Origin: Dasyornis broadbenti
Taxonomy: Eukaryota > Chordata > Aves > Passeriformes > Dasyornithidae
Length of the DNA: 64,000 bases
Direction: 5' to 3'
NCBI GenBank assembly: GCA_013397935.1
Contig: VZRN01001112.1
Location: forward strand, 181,702-245,701
How positions within the stretch are numbered: position 1 is the first letter of the stretch; the number at the start of each line of letters is the position of its first letter. The position numbers were made by a program, and so were the translations under genes. Below the pieces are notes generated by a model, which saw only the letters and a program-made list of their open reading frames with translations, was not told the DNA's origin and ran no database searches. Below are positions 34,984 to 46,139 of the stretch, in pieces.

Positions 34984-35004
34984 AATTCTCTTGATTTTCT
35001 ACAG

Positions 35005-36350
35005 AACCATGTGGTTTGTTTCTGTGATGTGACGTGGCCGCCCAGCATGGGGCCGGGGCAGTGGAGCCATGGGAGGGCTGCCAGAGCATCTGTCGGGAAA
35101 GGGCCATCGTTGGCCAAAGTGGAAAGGGAAATGGACACTCGAGGAAAAAACATCAAATCCTTGAGGTTGTGCAAGTCTCCAGCTTCAGGCAAAGCTGGAC
35201 ACTTGAGCATGCCAGAGGAGGAGCATTCCTGGTGCAGCCAAAAATTCATTCAGACTTTTGCCCTCCCTTGGCCCCCTCAGCTGCTGCTGCCCCAGGCAGG
35301 AAATCACAATCTCCTGGAGCCAGCGTGGCTGTGCCTGTGGAGCCCCAGCCTTTCTGGGGTGATCTGGGCCTGCTCCTCTCCCACGGGTCCTTCAGCTCTT
35401 GGGGAGGAGAGCCTGGAGCATCCCGCTGCTGCATCCCAGCCAGCAATTCCAGGTCCCCACAGACCGTTTAAGAGAGGGAGTGAGCTGGTCTTAGTACATT
35501 CCTTTCCCTCTTGAACTGTGATTTCATTATTCTTGAAAACTGGATCTGGTGGCAGAGAGTTCATCCCACAACTCCAGCGAATGTTCTGCACAGAGCTGTA
35601 AGAGCTCTACAGACCTCTCCTGCTCACTACTCTGCTGGTCATTAGGGACAATCAAATGGCTAATTAGGAAACCCCCTTGTTAAGGCTCTTTTCCATTGTA
35701 AGTAAAACTCAAAGTGGCCCTCTGTGAGCTCCTTTATCTTAAGAGAATAGGTTTGGGGTTATTTAATGTTTGTTTGGGAACAGGGAGCAGCAGCACAGCA
35801 GAGGGGTGGAGACACATTCGTGTCCCCCTCGGCGTCCTGCTGACCATGGAGCTCCTGGGATGGGACTGGAAGGGTCTGGCAGTGCCCTGGGCCATGCTGC
35901 TGCCCTGCTCCCATCTCTTGTGCTTGGCCCTGCTCCCTCCAGGGACGGGGCAGTGGGAGACCAAGTATTTGGGGGCGACCAGGGTTGTGGTGGGAAGATG
36001 AGGCTCTGCCCCACCCTGCCCCTCGTTTCCTGGGACGAGAAGGTCCCAGTAAGAATCCTGCTGGGTCACAGCACAGTTCCCACCGTGGGAGCTGGTGCTG
36101 CCACTGCTGTATCAGCAACGGGCAGATTCTGTTTTCCCGAATATTCACACAGTGGCCCTGTGGGAGGTCTTGGATCTGGATCCTATCGTGGCCACACTGC
36201 GGGATGTGTCCCCTGCTCCCACCCGAGGCCACACCATCCCCAAGGGCTCAGCCTAAGGTTCTCCCATGCCATGTCCAGCTCCCCCCTGAGCAGGGACTCC
36301 TGCACAGACCCCTCAGTTCCCCCCATGCACCCAGTTCCCCCAGCCCAGCA
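35005..36350. other. MED16-CFD intergenic interval
   Basis: About 1.3 kb lies between the convergent 3' ends of MED16 and CFD. No conserved coding frame, RNA gene or recognisable repeat was seen. Confidence 0.6.
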
Positions 36351-36372
36351 GCTCTGCAGGAATCATCATCAC

Positions 36373-36378
36373 TTTATT
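36373..36378 (-). terminator. CFD: CFD poly(A) signal AATAAA
   Basis: TTTATT on the plus strand is AATAAA on the minus strand, about 290 bases after the CFD stop codon. This defines a 3' UTR of about 36350-36668. Confidence 0.75.
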
Positions 36379-36668
36379 GCAGCAGTCGCAGGCAGCATTT
36401 TGGGCACCTTCAGCAAAGCCTGTTGAGGGCTGTGACCCCCCATTCTCCCCCAGCTGGGCCCCGTGCTTTGAGAGTGGAGGGCCAGGGACCCCCTTCCTTG
36501 GTTCCTTGCCAGTCCCCTGGCCCAGCCCTCCTCCTGGCGTGGGGGGATGCTCTGGCAGCGGGGTGGGCAGTGGTGGGAGCCCCTGACACGCAGCGGGGCC
36601 ACACTGTGGGTGCTCTGGCCATGCTGGCAGCAGCAAGCCGTGGCGTGGAGCAGGTCCCTGTGGTCCCC

Positions 36669-38559
36669 TCAGCGCGTGTTCCCCTCTCCATCCGTGGAGG
36701 CCATGACGCTGTCGATCCAGGCCACGTATGGGGCGATGCGGGTGTAGATGGCCGGTTTCCTGCAGTTGCCGCAGACACGGGAGCCGGCTGTGACCACCCC
36801 CTCGGCCACCCCGCCACAGACCAGGGGGCCACCAGAATCTCCCTGCGGAACCAAAGCTCATCAGCGTGGCCAAGGGTTTGCTAGGACAGTCCAGCCCATC
36901 TCCTACCCCCCATTCCCGCCTCCAGGCTCCTTTTTGCAGCAGCCAGCACAGGGCAAAGAGTCCCCTCACCCTGGGGCATGGCCCCTTTCTGCCCGCACCC
37001 CTTCCCTCTCTCAGGCTCTGGACATCCTCCCCCTTTGCCCTCTCCCAGCCCCGCCCGGGGGTCAGCAGCCCTATCCCACGGTTCTGGCCGTGATTCCGCG
37101 GTATGTGTGTGGTACCCTGCAGGTATCCTTCTTGCAGGAGTCAGTGCACATCATCTTCTCGGTGATGGTGCCGTCGTGGCGGTTGCGGCGGTTGCAGTCA
37201 TCGCGGCTGATCACCGGCCGTTCCACCTGGTGCAGCTTGTCTGCCATCTTGCCGCTGTAGTTGATGGTGCCCCATCCTGCCACCTCACACACCGTGTTGG
37301 CAGCCACGTCCCTGTCCTCCCGCTGGAAGGGCAGCACCCGCACGTCCGTGTTCAGCTCCGCTTTCTCCTCCAGCTGCCACAAAGCCAGGGGGACCCAGGT
37401 CACAGGAGCAGCTGCGCCCAGGACCCAGCAAGGCACAGCGAGCCCAGCCCTGACATCAGGATCACCCTGGCCTCTGCCACACTCAGGGCCTCGCCTCCAG
37501 GTTGAAGCCCCAGGAGGCAGCCAGAGACCAGAGCTGGAGCTATGAGGAAGATGGAGGTCTTTGGTGGGGGAAGCAGGGATGGTCCCTTGGGACAGGGAGG
37601 GATGGACAAGGGATCCAGGCCCAGCCTGACCATGAGGATTTCCTCTGGCCAGTCAGTGACCCTGCAGGGTCCCAAGGGACAGCAGGATTTGCAGGAACAG
37701 GGCTATGCCTGGTGGGGAGGAGGGTCCCATCAAGCCCCAGCCCACCTGGAGGAGGAGAAGGTCGTCCTTGTTGTTGTGGATGTTACTGCCAGGGTGGGGG
37801 AACTGGGCGCGCACTTGGTACAGGCGTTTGTGGGGCTCCGGAGCCGTCAGCGAGTGGGCACCCAGCAGCACCTGGAAGAGTTTGCCATGCCTGGAAGAGA
37901 GTCAGAGTGTGGGACAAACAGCTGGGGGTGTCACTGCACCCAGCCATGGAAATGGGGTGCTGTGGGGGGGTCTGGAGAGCCCACTAGGGAGCTCCAAGAC
38001 GTCCTGCAACCCCTGCCCAGGCCTCACTGCAGGTGGGAGCTGAGTCCCATGCTCTGACACCGGGGTTGAGGCTATGGAGTGGGATTTGGCATGTGTCCAG
38101 CAGCCCCCCAGCCATGCACTGACCCCCCCCACACACTCACGTCTCCTCAGTGCAGTGAGCAGCGCTCAGCACCCACTGCTCGGCGATGAGGAAGCCCCCA
38201 CAGATGTGCTGCCCATCCATCTGCAGCGAGGCCATGTACGGCTTCAGGTGTGGCTTGGCTTCATAGCCCCTCAGGATCCGTCCCCGGGGCTGTCCTGCAG
38301 GAGAGAGGCTTGGTCAGCTGAGGGCCATGGGGCAGCCTTGCTCCCACGCTCCCCAGGATCCCAGGGATCCCTGGACCCCTCCCTGCGGGCTGCAGCAGCA
38401 CCTGGCTGCAGGTGGAGCAGGAACTGGGGAGCTGGGCAGGAACCCCCCGTGCTGGGGACGTCGCTGCCCTGGGGTGTGGGGGGTGCACTCACCGTTCACT
38501 GAGGCCCCGAGTAGCAGCAGCAGCGCCAGGACAAGGACGGGAGCAGGACTCGGCCCCAT
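36669..38559 (-). CDS. CFD: CFD, complement factor D (adipsin), serine protease
   Basis: Five exons on the minus strand, 38559-38493, 38294-38141, 37890-37746, 37373-37116 and 36842-36669, join in phase to 265 residues. Factor D is the secreted protease that cleaves factor B bound to C3b in the alternative complement pathway. A signal peptide (VLVLALLLLLGASVNG) is followed by a short propeptide ending PRGR and the mature start ILRGYEA. The triad is His in LSAAHC, Asp in NKDDLLLL and Ser in RGDSGGP. The S1 Asp189 (KKDTC) and Arg218 (GSRVCG), which form the factor D self-inhibitory pair, are kept, but Ser215 is replaced by Ala (VTAGSR). One N-glycosylation sequon (NYS) is present. The C-terminus extends about 9 residues beyond human. 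Five exons and location beside MED16 agree with mammalian CFD. Confidence 0.96.
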
Positions 38560-38686
38560 GGCTGCAGAGTCCAACGGTTCCTCTGCCCGGATCGGGGTGT
38601 GCGAGGCTTTCAGGGTGCGCAGGGGCTGGGGGTTCCCGGGGGCTACGGGATGGACGCTGCTCACTCCGGGCTGGGGCTGGAACTCG

Positions 38687-38694
38687 CTTTTATG
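38687..38694 (-). promoter_or_regulatory. CFD: CFD TATA box
   Basis: CATAAAAG on the minus strand lies about 130 bases before the CFD start codon. It would place transcription start near 38660 and give a 5' UTR of about 100 bases. A second TATA-like sequence (TTTTATAAG on the minus strand, TATAAAAG on the plus strand) is at 38790-38798. Confidence 0.55.
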
Positions 38695-38799
38695 TTCCTT
38701 TTGGGGCGGGGTGGGGGGGACAGGAAAGGGGGGGCGCAGGGAGCAGGGGGATTTCCGCAGCGTGGGATGAATGTTTTGAAATATTCGGCTTATAAAAGG

Positions 38800-40724
38800 G
38801 GTCAAGAGTTCCCGGCACAAACAGCGCGGGAGGAGGAAACAGCCCGGCCCAGCTGCTGGCCCTGGCACCCGCCGCCGGGGATTTCTGCGCCGGGGTTTTC
38901 AATGCCGAAAAAGTTCAGGCTCTTGGCAAGTGAAGGCTCGAGCAAATTCTATCCCCGCCCCACCAGGAGCAGGGACCCCCGCCCGATCTGGAGGGCAGGT
39001 CCCTGGTGGGTGCCCTGGCATACAAACCCATGCCCTGGGTTTGCCGTTGGGCTGACGAGGACAGCGGGGCCGTGACGCGAGGTCACCCCTGCCCCGAGGG
39101 ACTCCTTCAGGACTGGGGGCAGTAATGGGAGGGGATGGCAGCGACAGGGGCCGTGTCCGTGGTGCCGGTGGCGGTGGCAGCTCCGATCTCCTCTGCCTTT
39201 CCCCCCGGTGCCACTAAGCGGAGCCACCGCCTCGGCTCCCGCCGGTCCCGGCGCGTCCCCGAGCACCGGAGCCACCTGGAGGCCCCGCCCGGGCTCGTTC
39301 CCGGAGCCCCTCACCGTGCCTCGAGGTCTCACTGCCCTCGACCCTTGCCGGGATGGCCACTGGCCACCGTGGCTACCGTGGCCACCCACAGCTGGGTCCG
39401 GCCGCGCTCCCTCCAGCGCAGCCGGGACAAAGCCGGGCTCCCGGGAACACCCCGCAAGGGGCTGGAGCCCACTCCCCTCCTCCTCTTGCTCCACGAGCCT
39501 TTACACCTCCGAGCTGCGGCGTTCCCTTTGTTCGGCTGCACAGATTCCCCACCACCTCGACCGCTGAACCCCCGACCCCCCAAGCCAGTGGACCCATGGT
39601 CAGCGGCCAGCCGGACTCACTGGCGAGGAGGGGGCCGGGCACTGGGGGTCCCCGGGGGCTCAGGGGTCCCTCTGCAGTGGTGGCTTCGCCTCGCCGCTGT
39701 CCCCACGTGCTGGTGGCACATGGTGTGGGACACACGGTGTGGTGGCATCGCCAGAGGCGGCTGAGTCCGGCTCAAACCAGGGATTTTCCGCAGGGAGAGC
39801 GGCTTAATCGCAGCTTCCAGGGATTCGGGATTTAGATGTTAAATACGCCGAGAGATTTCTGCCCACTTAGGGCCAAAATTGGAACAAGGGCACCATGTGA
39901 AGCTGGGGTTGCTCAGACCCCGGACAGGACCGTGAGAGCGTGGGCAGTGGGAGGTGGGGGAGCGGCTGAGTGTGGGGTGCAGGGAATGGGGTACAGGGTG
40001 GGATACTGGGAAGGGCACGGCCGGGATCCTCTGCAGGGCAGGGGCAGATGGGGCTGGGGTGCTGCTGCCTCTGCCGGGAGGCACCGGGAGGCTCCAGGAA
40101 GCAAAGGGAGCTGCATCCACCTCCCCAGGCCCAAATTTGGGAGACCCAAGGCTCCTGCTTGAGGAGCCCCTGGCACAAGGCTTCTGCTGAAGGTGGCCCC
40201 CGGCACTGTCCCTGGGGCTCCTCGTGAGTGTGGGTCCAGGACTCACCCTGAGTACCCCCAAGCCCTCCGGCCCCACGGGCAGGGCAGGTCCCCGCCGGCC
40301 AACAGAGCCCAGGTGGGGTCTGGGGGCTGGCAGAGCTCTCGGGTGTTTGGGCGTTTGGGGGTCACCGACCCCCATGATGAGGGACCCCCGCTTGGGCACC
40401 CCTCGGGTCCCCACAGGCTCAGGGCAAGGGAGGAGCCTCGGGGCCGGGGCAACACCTCCTGCAGGACCGAGGGGCTGATCGGGAGGGCCGGTGGTGGAAG
40501 CAGCCCGGGTGGGGGGCGGCCCCGGGTCCCCCCGGGCTCCCCGGGTCCTGGGCACGGTCCGGGGTGCGGAGCGGTGCGAGAGGGGTCGGTCCCGCCGCTG
40601 CTCTCGGCCCCGCCCGGCCCTTTGTCTCACCTCGACACCCCCGCGACGTCCCGAGAGCCCCCAGAACCCCCCAGACTCCCATCCCTGCACCGACGGAGGC
40701 TCGGTGGGGGCTCGGTGGGGGCTC
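38800..40724. other. CFD-PLPPR3 intergenic interval
   Basis: This GC-rich DNA holds no exon I can recognise. In mammals the neutrophil protease genes AZU1, PRTN3 and ELANE lie here, but no further His (AAHC) or Ser (GDSGGP) protease motif is found outside CFD. The right end probably reaches the PLPPR3 promoter. Confidence 0.6.
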
Positions 40725-40951
40725 NNNNNNNNNNNNNNNNNNNNNNNNNNNNNNNNNNNNNNNNNNNNNNNNNNNNNNNNNNNNNNNNNNNNNNNNNNNN
40801 NNNNNNNNNNNNNNNNNNNNNNNNNNNNNNNNNNNNNNNNNNNNNNNNNNNNNNNNNNNNNNNNNNNNNNNNNNNNNNNNNNNNNNNNNNNNNNNNNNNN
40901 NNNNNNNNNNNNNNNNNNNNNNNNNNNNNNNNNNNNNNNNNNNNNNNNNNN
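40725..40951. other. Assembly gap (227 N)
   Basis: Unknown bases interrupt GC-rich sequence just upstream of PLPPR3, probably within its promoter CpG island. Confidence 0.99.
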
Positions 40952-41382
40952 CGCGGCTGCGGCACGGTCCCTGCGAAGGGGAGGTTCCCCGCTGCGCCCC
41001 CCACCCTCCCGCTCATATCCCCGGTTAATCCCCCGTTATTGCCCCTCCTCCATTGCCCCTCGCCGTTGCCCCTCGCCGCTCCATCCCCATTATCCTCCCC
41101 CCCCATTTCGCAGCCTGGGCTCGGTGCAATCTCCTCTCGGTGGCGCTGGGGCCGGGAGGGCTCGGGGAACCCCATCCCCGGCCCGGCTCTGCGGGCGGCA
41201 CACCCCCTCTGCACGCCCTCCGCAGCAGCCTCGCCGCCTGTCGCGGTAGTGACCGCCTGTCGCGACAGACGAGCCTCCGCCCCACCTGTTGTCACAGCCC
41301 CTGGCTCGGCTGGGCCCCCTCCGGGGCGCTGGGGGTCCCCTGGGGGAAGTGGGGCACCCTCAGCCCCGGCAGCGTCTCCGAG
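40952..41382 (+). promoter_or_regulatory. PLPPR3: PLPPR3 5' region with probable untranslated exon
   Basis: CpG-rich sequence after the gap ends at a strong donor (CCGAG|GTGAGT) after 41382. The next acceptor, CCCCACAG at 41541-41548, opens the exon with the start codon at 41593. This suggests an untranslated first exon ending at 41382; its start is not determined. Confidence 0.55.
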
Positions 41383-41592
41383 GTGAGTGGGAGCGGTGGT
41401 GTGACCTGGGGGTGACCGGGAGTGACACGGGGTGCCCGAACCCCTGTAGGGCCGGCTGGTAGCCCAGGGGGGCCTGTCCCCCTCTGGGGTCAGGGACTGG
41501 AGGGGCTACCCCTGCCCCTTCCATGTGGTGACACTCATGCCCCCACAGGGTGGAGGCACGGCCCGGTGGGACCCCCGTGCCTGTCCAGGACC

Positions 41593-44500
41593 ATGATGCC
41601 CCCCAAGGAGAAAGCCCGCGTCCCCAAGGACAGCATGACACTCCTGCCCTGCTTCTACTTCGTGGAGGTGGGTGTGGGCTGGGGGCTGTGCAGGGGGCTC
41701 CATCCTGACGTCTGGCATGGTGGGTCAGGCTCTGTGCCCCGTTCTAGCGGGGCTGTGCGGTGTCATCGCTCCAGGGGCGCCTTGGTCCCCACGCTCTCCC
41801 CCCACAGCTGCCCATCGTGGCCTCCTCCATCGTGACGCTCTATTTCCTGGAGCTGACGGATCTCTTCAAGCCGGCCAAGGTGGGCTTCCAGTGCCATGAC
41901 CGGGCGCTCTCCATGCCCTACGTGGAGACCAACGAGGAGCTCATCCCACTGCTGATGCTGCTCAGCCTGGCCTTTGCCGCGCCTGCCGCCTCGGTGCGTC
42001 CGGGCTCGTCCTGCTGTGGGGATCGGGACAGAGCCAGGGATTGGGGTCCCTGTGTCTGGTAGAGTCCAGCATCCGTCAGGCGGCTCTGCCAACAACCCAG
42101 ACCGCCCCAGTCCCGCCTGAGCCAGTGGTTCCTTCCCAGATCATGGTCGGGGAGGGCATGGTGTACTGCCTGCAGTCCCGGCTGAAGGGCCGTGCCGGTG
42201 CCGAGGGCAGCATCAATGCCGGTGGCTGCAACTTCAACTCCTTCCTGCGCCGCACCGTCAGGTTTGTGGGTACGTTGTGCCGCAGCCTGAACAGGACCTG
42301 GGGGCTGGAGGGGATGTGGGGGCAGCCTGGCTGGGATAGCAGGAGCACTGCCCCACCCAGACCCTGGACGCTGCACTGGACCTTTTCCAGCGCTTGTGGG
42401 TGCCCCAGGGCTGGGTGAGTGCTGGCTGCCCCACGTGGGATGGGGGTGACCCTCTGTCCCACTCCTGACATCCCCAGGTGTTCACGTGTTCGGGCTCTGT
42501 GCCACAGCCCTGGTGACGGACGTCATCCAGCTGGCCACTGGCTACCACGCTCCCTTCTTCCTGACCGTCTGCAAGCCCAACTACACACTGCTGGGCACCC
42601 CCTGCGATGCCAACCCCTACATCACCCAGGACATCTGCTCAGGCACCGACAAGCACGCCATCCTCTCCGCCAGGTACGTGCCAGGGGAGACCTATACCGC
42701 ACTGCCAGCCCTCCTGCCCCGTCCCAACCACGTCCCTTCTCCCCGCAGGAAGACCTTCCCATCCCAGCACGCGACACTCTCGGCTTTCGCTGCTGTCTAC
42801 GTGTCGGTGAGTTCCCAGCACTGCCTGGCACATGCCAGCTTGGGGCAGCACGAGTTCCATGCCTTGGGCAGCAGTTTCCCTTTACCATTGCCACAGACAA
42901 GCTCTGCCCAACGCTCGTGTGCCTGTGCTGGGTGTGGGTGCACACCCAGGGGTGTGTGAGTGTGCAGGCACCTGCAGTCCACATGCACCCAAGAGCTCTG
43001 CATGTGGCTGGGCCATCACTAACAGCCTGTTCCTGCCCCAGATGTATTTCAACTCCATCATCTCAGACAGCACCAAACTCCTTAAGCCCATTCTGGTCTT
43101 CGCCTTTGCCATCGCTGCTGGCATCTGTGGCCTGACCCAGATCACCCAGTACCGCAGCCACCCTGCTGATGTCTACGTGGGCTTCCTGATCGGCTCTGGC
43201 ATCGCCGCGTACCTGGTGGGTGCTGGTCCTACCCTTGGCTCTGTGGGGAGTGGGGGATGCTGGCAGGGGCCATGTTGACTCCACACTTTCCAGAGCAGCT
43301 GTGGCCGCCCCACCCCTGGAAGTGTTCAAGGCCAGGCTGGACAGGGCTTAGAGCAACCTGGTCTAGTGGAAGTCGTCCTGCCTGTGGCAGGGGCATTGGA
43401 CTAGATGACATTTAAAAGTCCTTTCCAACACAAACTGTTCTAGGATTCTATGGTTCCCCTTCCCACAGGCCTTCCATGCTGTTGGCAACTTCCGTGCCCC
43501 AGTGGAGCGGGTCCCAACACAGGCGCCGGCCAAGGACGCGCTGCGGGCACTGACACAGCGGGGCCATGACTCCGTCTACCACCAGAACAAGTCGGTGAGC
43601 ACCGACGAGCTGAACCCACAGGCGCGGCTGGAGGAGGCAGCGCGGCCAGTGCCACGTGAGAAGAACTCACTGGGCAGCCTGAAGCGGGCCAGCGTGGACG
43701 TGGACCTGCTGGCCCCCCGCAGCCCCATGGGCAAGGAGAACATGGTGACCTTCAGCAACACCCTGCCCCGCGTCAACACCCCCTCCATGGACGACCCTGC
43801 ACGGCGCCACATGACCATCCACGTCCCCGTGGATGCCTCCCGCTCCAAGCAGCTCATCACGGAGTGGAAGCAGAAGTCGCTGGAGGGCCGGAGCATGACG
43901 CTGGCAGAGGAGGCGGCGCAGGGCCGGGTTGTGGGGGAGCCCAGCGAGGAGGTGCCCCCATCCCTGTACCCCACGGTGCAGGCACGCTCGGCCGAGCGGG
44001 CGGCCATGGGGCCCCGCGTGCTCATCCAGCCCCGGCCGGGTGCCTCGCAGCTTGTGCACATTCCCGAGGAGAGCCAGGCGGGCGCTGGGGCTGCGGCCGG
44101 CAGCGGGGCGGCTGTGCGGGCCAAATGGGTGATGGTGGCGGAGAAGGGGGGGGCGCAGAGGGTGGCCAACCCCCCACGCCTGATGCAGGTAATTGCCATG
44201 TCCAAGCAGCAGAGCCTTGTGTCCGTCACCCCCAAGCACTCGGAGACGTCCTCGTCCTCCACCAGCTCTGACTCCTCACAGTACCGCTCACCCTCCGAGC
44301 GGGACAGCTCCAGCATCATCACCATCGACGCCCACGCCCCTCACCACCCTGTTGTCCACCTCTCTGCTGGCAATGGCCCCTGGGAGTGGAAGTCGGGGCC
44401 GAAGGGGCCGGAGGGGTCAGACACCTATGAGCTGGGTGAGGTGGGGAAGGATTTCCATGGCTTCCGCCCAGCCAAGAGTGCCGGTGTCTCCCCTGGCTCC

Positions 44501-44731
44501 TCTGTCAGTGACATGGAGCAGGACGAGCCACGCTATGGCAGCCTGGCTGCCATCCCGGGGGCAGCAGGGGGTGGTGGAGAGCGGGTGGAAGCCCCCCCTG
44601 AGGGGCTACTGGCCACAGCCAGCCGCGACTCTACGCTGCGGAGGAAACCAGCTGAGAGGGATGGGACAGCGGACAACGAGGTGGACCTGTACTACAAGAA
44701 GATGCAGGCAGGCCGCAGGTTTAAGGACTGA
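41593..44731 (+). CDS. PLPPR3: PLPPR3 (PRG-2), phospholipid phosphatase-related protein 3
   Basis: Coding exons are 41593-41667, 41808-41993, 42140-42269, 42478-42673, 42749-42806, 43042-43215 and 43469-44731, all GT-AG and in phase, giving 693 residues. The first of two adjacent ATGs is used because MMPPKEK aligns without gaps to human MISTKEK. The N-terminal 270 residues are the six-pass lipid-phosphatase-like domain (LPIVASSIVTLYFLELTDLF, VFGLCATALVTDVIQLATGY, ILVFAFAIAAGICGLTQITQ). The catalytic PSGH motif reads PSQH, as in other family members thought to lack phosphatase activity. The single large last exon encodes the long cytoplasmic tail (GSLKRASVDVDLLAPRSPMG, SSDSSQYRSPSERDS, IDAHAPHHPVVHLSAG). 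The human tail has a long Glu run before PPSLYPTVQAR; it is absent here. The protein is a neuronal plasma-membrane protein linked to axon growth and branching. Confidence 0.96.
43293..43452 (+). mobile_element. CR1 LINE 3' fragment in PLPPR3 intron 6
   Basis: The sequence contains the recognisable CR1 3' end: CCTGGAAGTGTTCAAGGCCA, then GAGCAACCTGGTCTAGTGGA, then TTGGACTAGATGACATTTAA, and finally the tail ATTCTATG. It is a 5'-truncated copy in the same orientation as PLPPR3. Its end is only 16 bases before the exon 7 boundary. Confidence 0.92.
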
Positions 44732-45456
44732 GCCCTGGTGCCTTCCTGGGGCCCTGCACCCCTGCCCTGGTTCGGGGGGGTCTCTGTGATGCCAGGGCCC
44801 CTCTGCAGTGGATGGAAGGACAGGGCTAGCTTTGCCCTCAGGCAGCACGGCCACGCTGGTCCTGAGCCAGCTGAGACGTCTGTGGGACCCCTGGCATGGG
44901 ACCTTGCTCCTGCCTGGACAGCTGCCCAGGCTGTGGGGCTCGGCAGTTCCAAGCACTTTTGACTTTTTTTCTCTCTAACACTGGTGCTGACATTTCCCAA
45001 GGGTTATTTTATTCCAGCTCTGGAAGTGGATGTGTGTAGGGGGGTGGGGAGGGATGAATGGTGCTGGAGGGCTTTGGGGGAGACTGGATCAAGGGGTTTA
45101 ACAGGGGGGAGAGGCTGCTGTGGGGCAGCAGGTTTAGCTCATGTGGGGGTTTGTGGGTGTTGGTGGTCCTGAGACACCTGCCATCCTGTGCCACTGGTTT
45201 GTGTGAGGGAGCCTGAAGACGGATAGGCTGGGAGGGGGGTTCTGCCTTAGGGCTGTGGCTCTGGGGGTGCAGAGGCTGTAAATACTGCAGGGACTGGAGG
45301 AGAGGGGGGTGTTGGGGTGGGGGTGCGGTGGGGGCTGAGCTCCGCCACAGGAGGAGCAGCCCCGGGCTCTAGCCAAGGTGTGGGGGGAGCAGGGAGGGGA
45401 TCTCCAGGCTGCAAAAATGTCCGGGAACAGCTGGAGCTGCTGTGGTTTGAAAAGCA

Positions 45457-45462
45457 AATAAA
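45457..45462 (+). terminator. PLPPR3: PLPPR3 poly(A) signal AATAAA
   Basis: A canonical signal lies about 725 bases after the stop codon, followed by GT-rich sequence. It implies a 3' UTR of about 44732-45480. Confidence 0.75.
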
Positions 45463-46051
45463 CACGTGGATGTTCCCTGGCTGGGTTCCTTCGGCAAGGT
45501 GCGGAGCAGCTGGTCCCACGGCTGTGAGGGAGTAGAACCAAGGCTCAGGCAGCCGCGGGAGTTCCCAACCCCGGGGAGTGGTGGCTGGGGCAGCCGCGTG
45601 CCCCCCCAACAGGACACTGTGCCGATGGCACCAAACTGCCACTGCCAATTGGATTAACGGTGGATATCCCAAAGCCTTTGCCTTGCAAACATATGGATTA
45701 TCCACATAACCTTGACTCGGTGCTGGAAAAGCCACCCGGGATTAGCGGGAGGATTGTGGCAGCAGCTCGTGGTGTGGGGGGCCCTGGGGGGAGGAAGACG
45801 AGGGGGTCCAACGCCAAGCAGCACGAGGGCCGTGGGGCTGCTCCATCCAGCCGTGGTGTCGTGACCCTGGGAGGTGACCCGGAGCCGCTGGCCAAGGTCA
45901 CCGGGATTGACGCCGCGCTCCGGCAGCGCTTGGTGGGGGCCGGGGCGATGCGGGGGCTCCCAGCCCATCAGCCCCGCGTCGCCCCCGCGCTCACGGCTCA
46001 TTGCGGTGCCGATGGCGTCACACGCCGCTTCCCGCTGCCTCTGACCCAGCG

Positions 46052-46065
46052 GTTTCCATAGCAAC
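46052..46065. promoter_or_regulatory. RFX X-box in a CpG-rich intergenic block
   Basis: GTTTCCATAGCAAC is a full two-half-site match to the RFX palindrome (GTTnCC and GGnAAC class). It lies in a CpG-rich stretch of about 45880-46140, with a CRE-like GCGTCAC at about 46015. No gene is recognisable next to it, so it may be an enhancer or an unannotated promoter. Confidence 0.5.
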
Positions 46066-46139
46066 TGACAGCCCCGCATCGCTCTCGCAGTCTCGGGCAA
46101 CCCCCCAGCCCCGCAGCCGCTCCCGCAGCCCTCGATCCC

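Noticed and set aside
43576..44325. 249-codon frame antisense to PLPPR3 exon 7
   Set aside because: It is a shadow of the conserved PLPPR3 tail; GC-rich third positions remove stops on the other strand.
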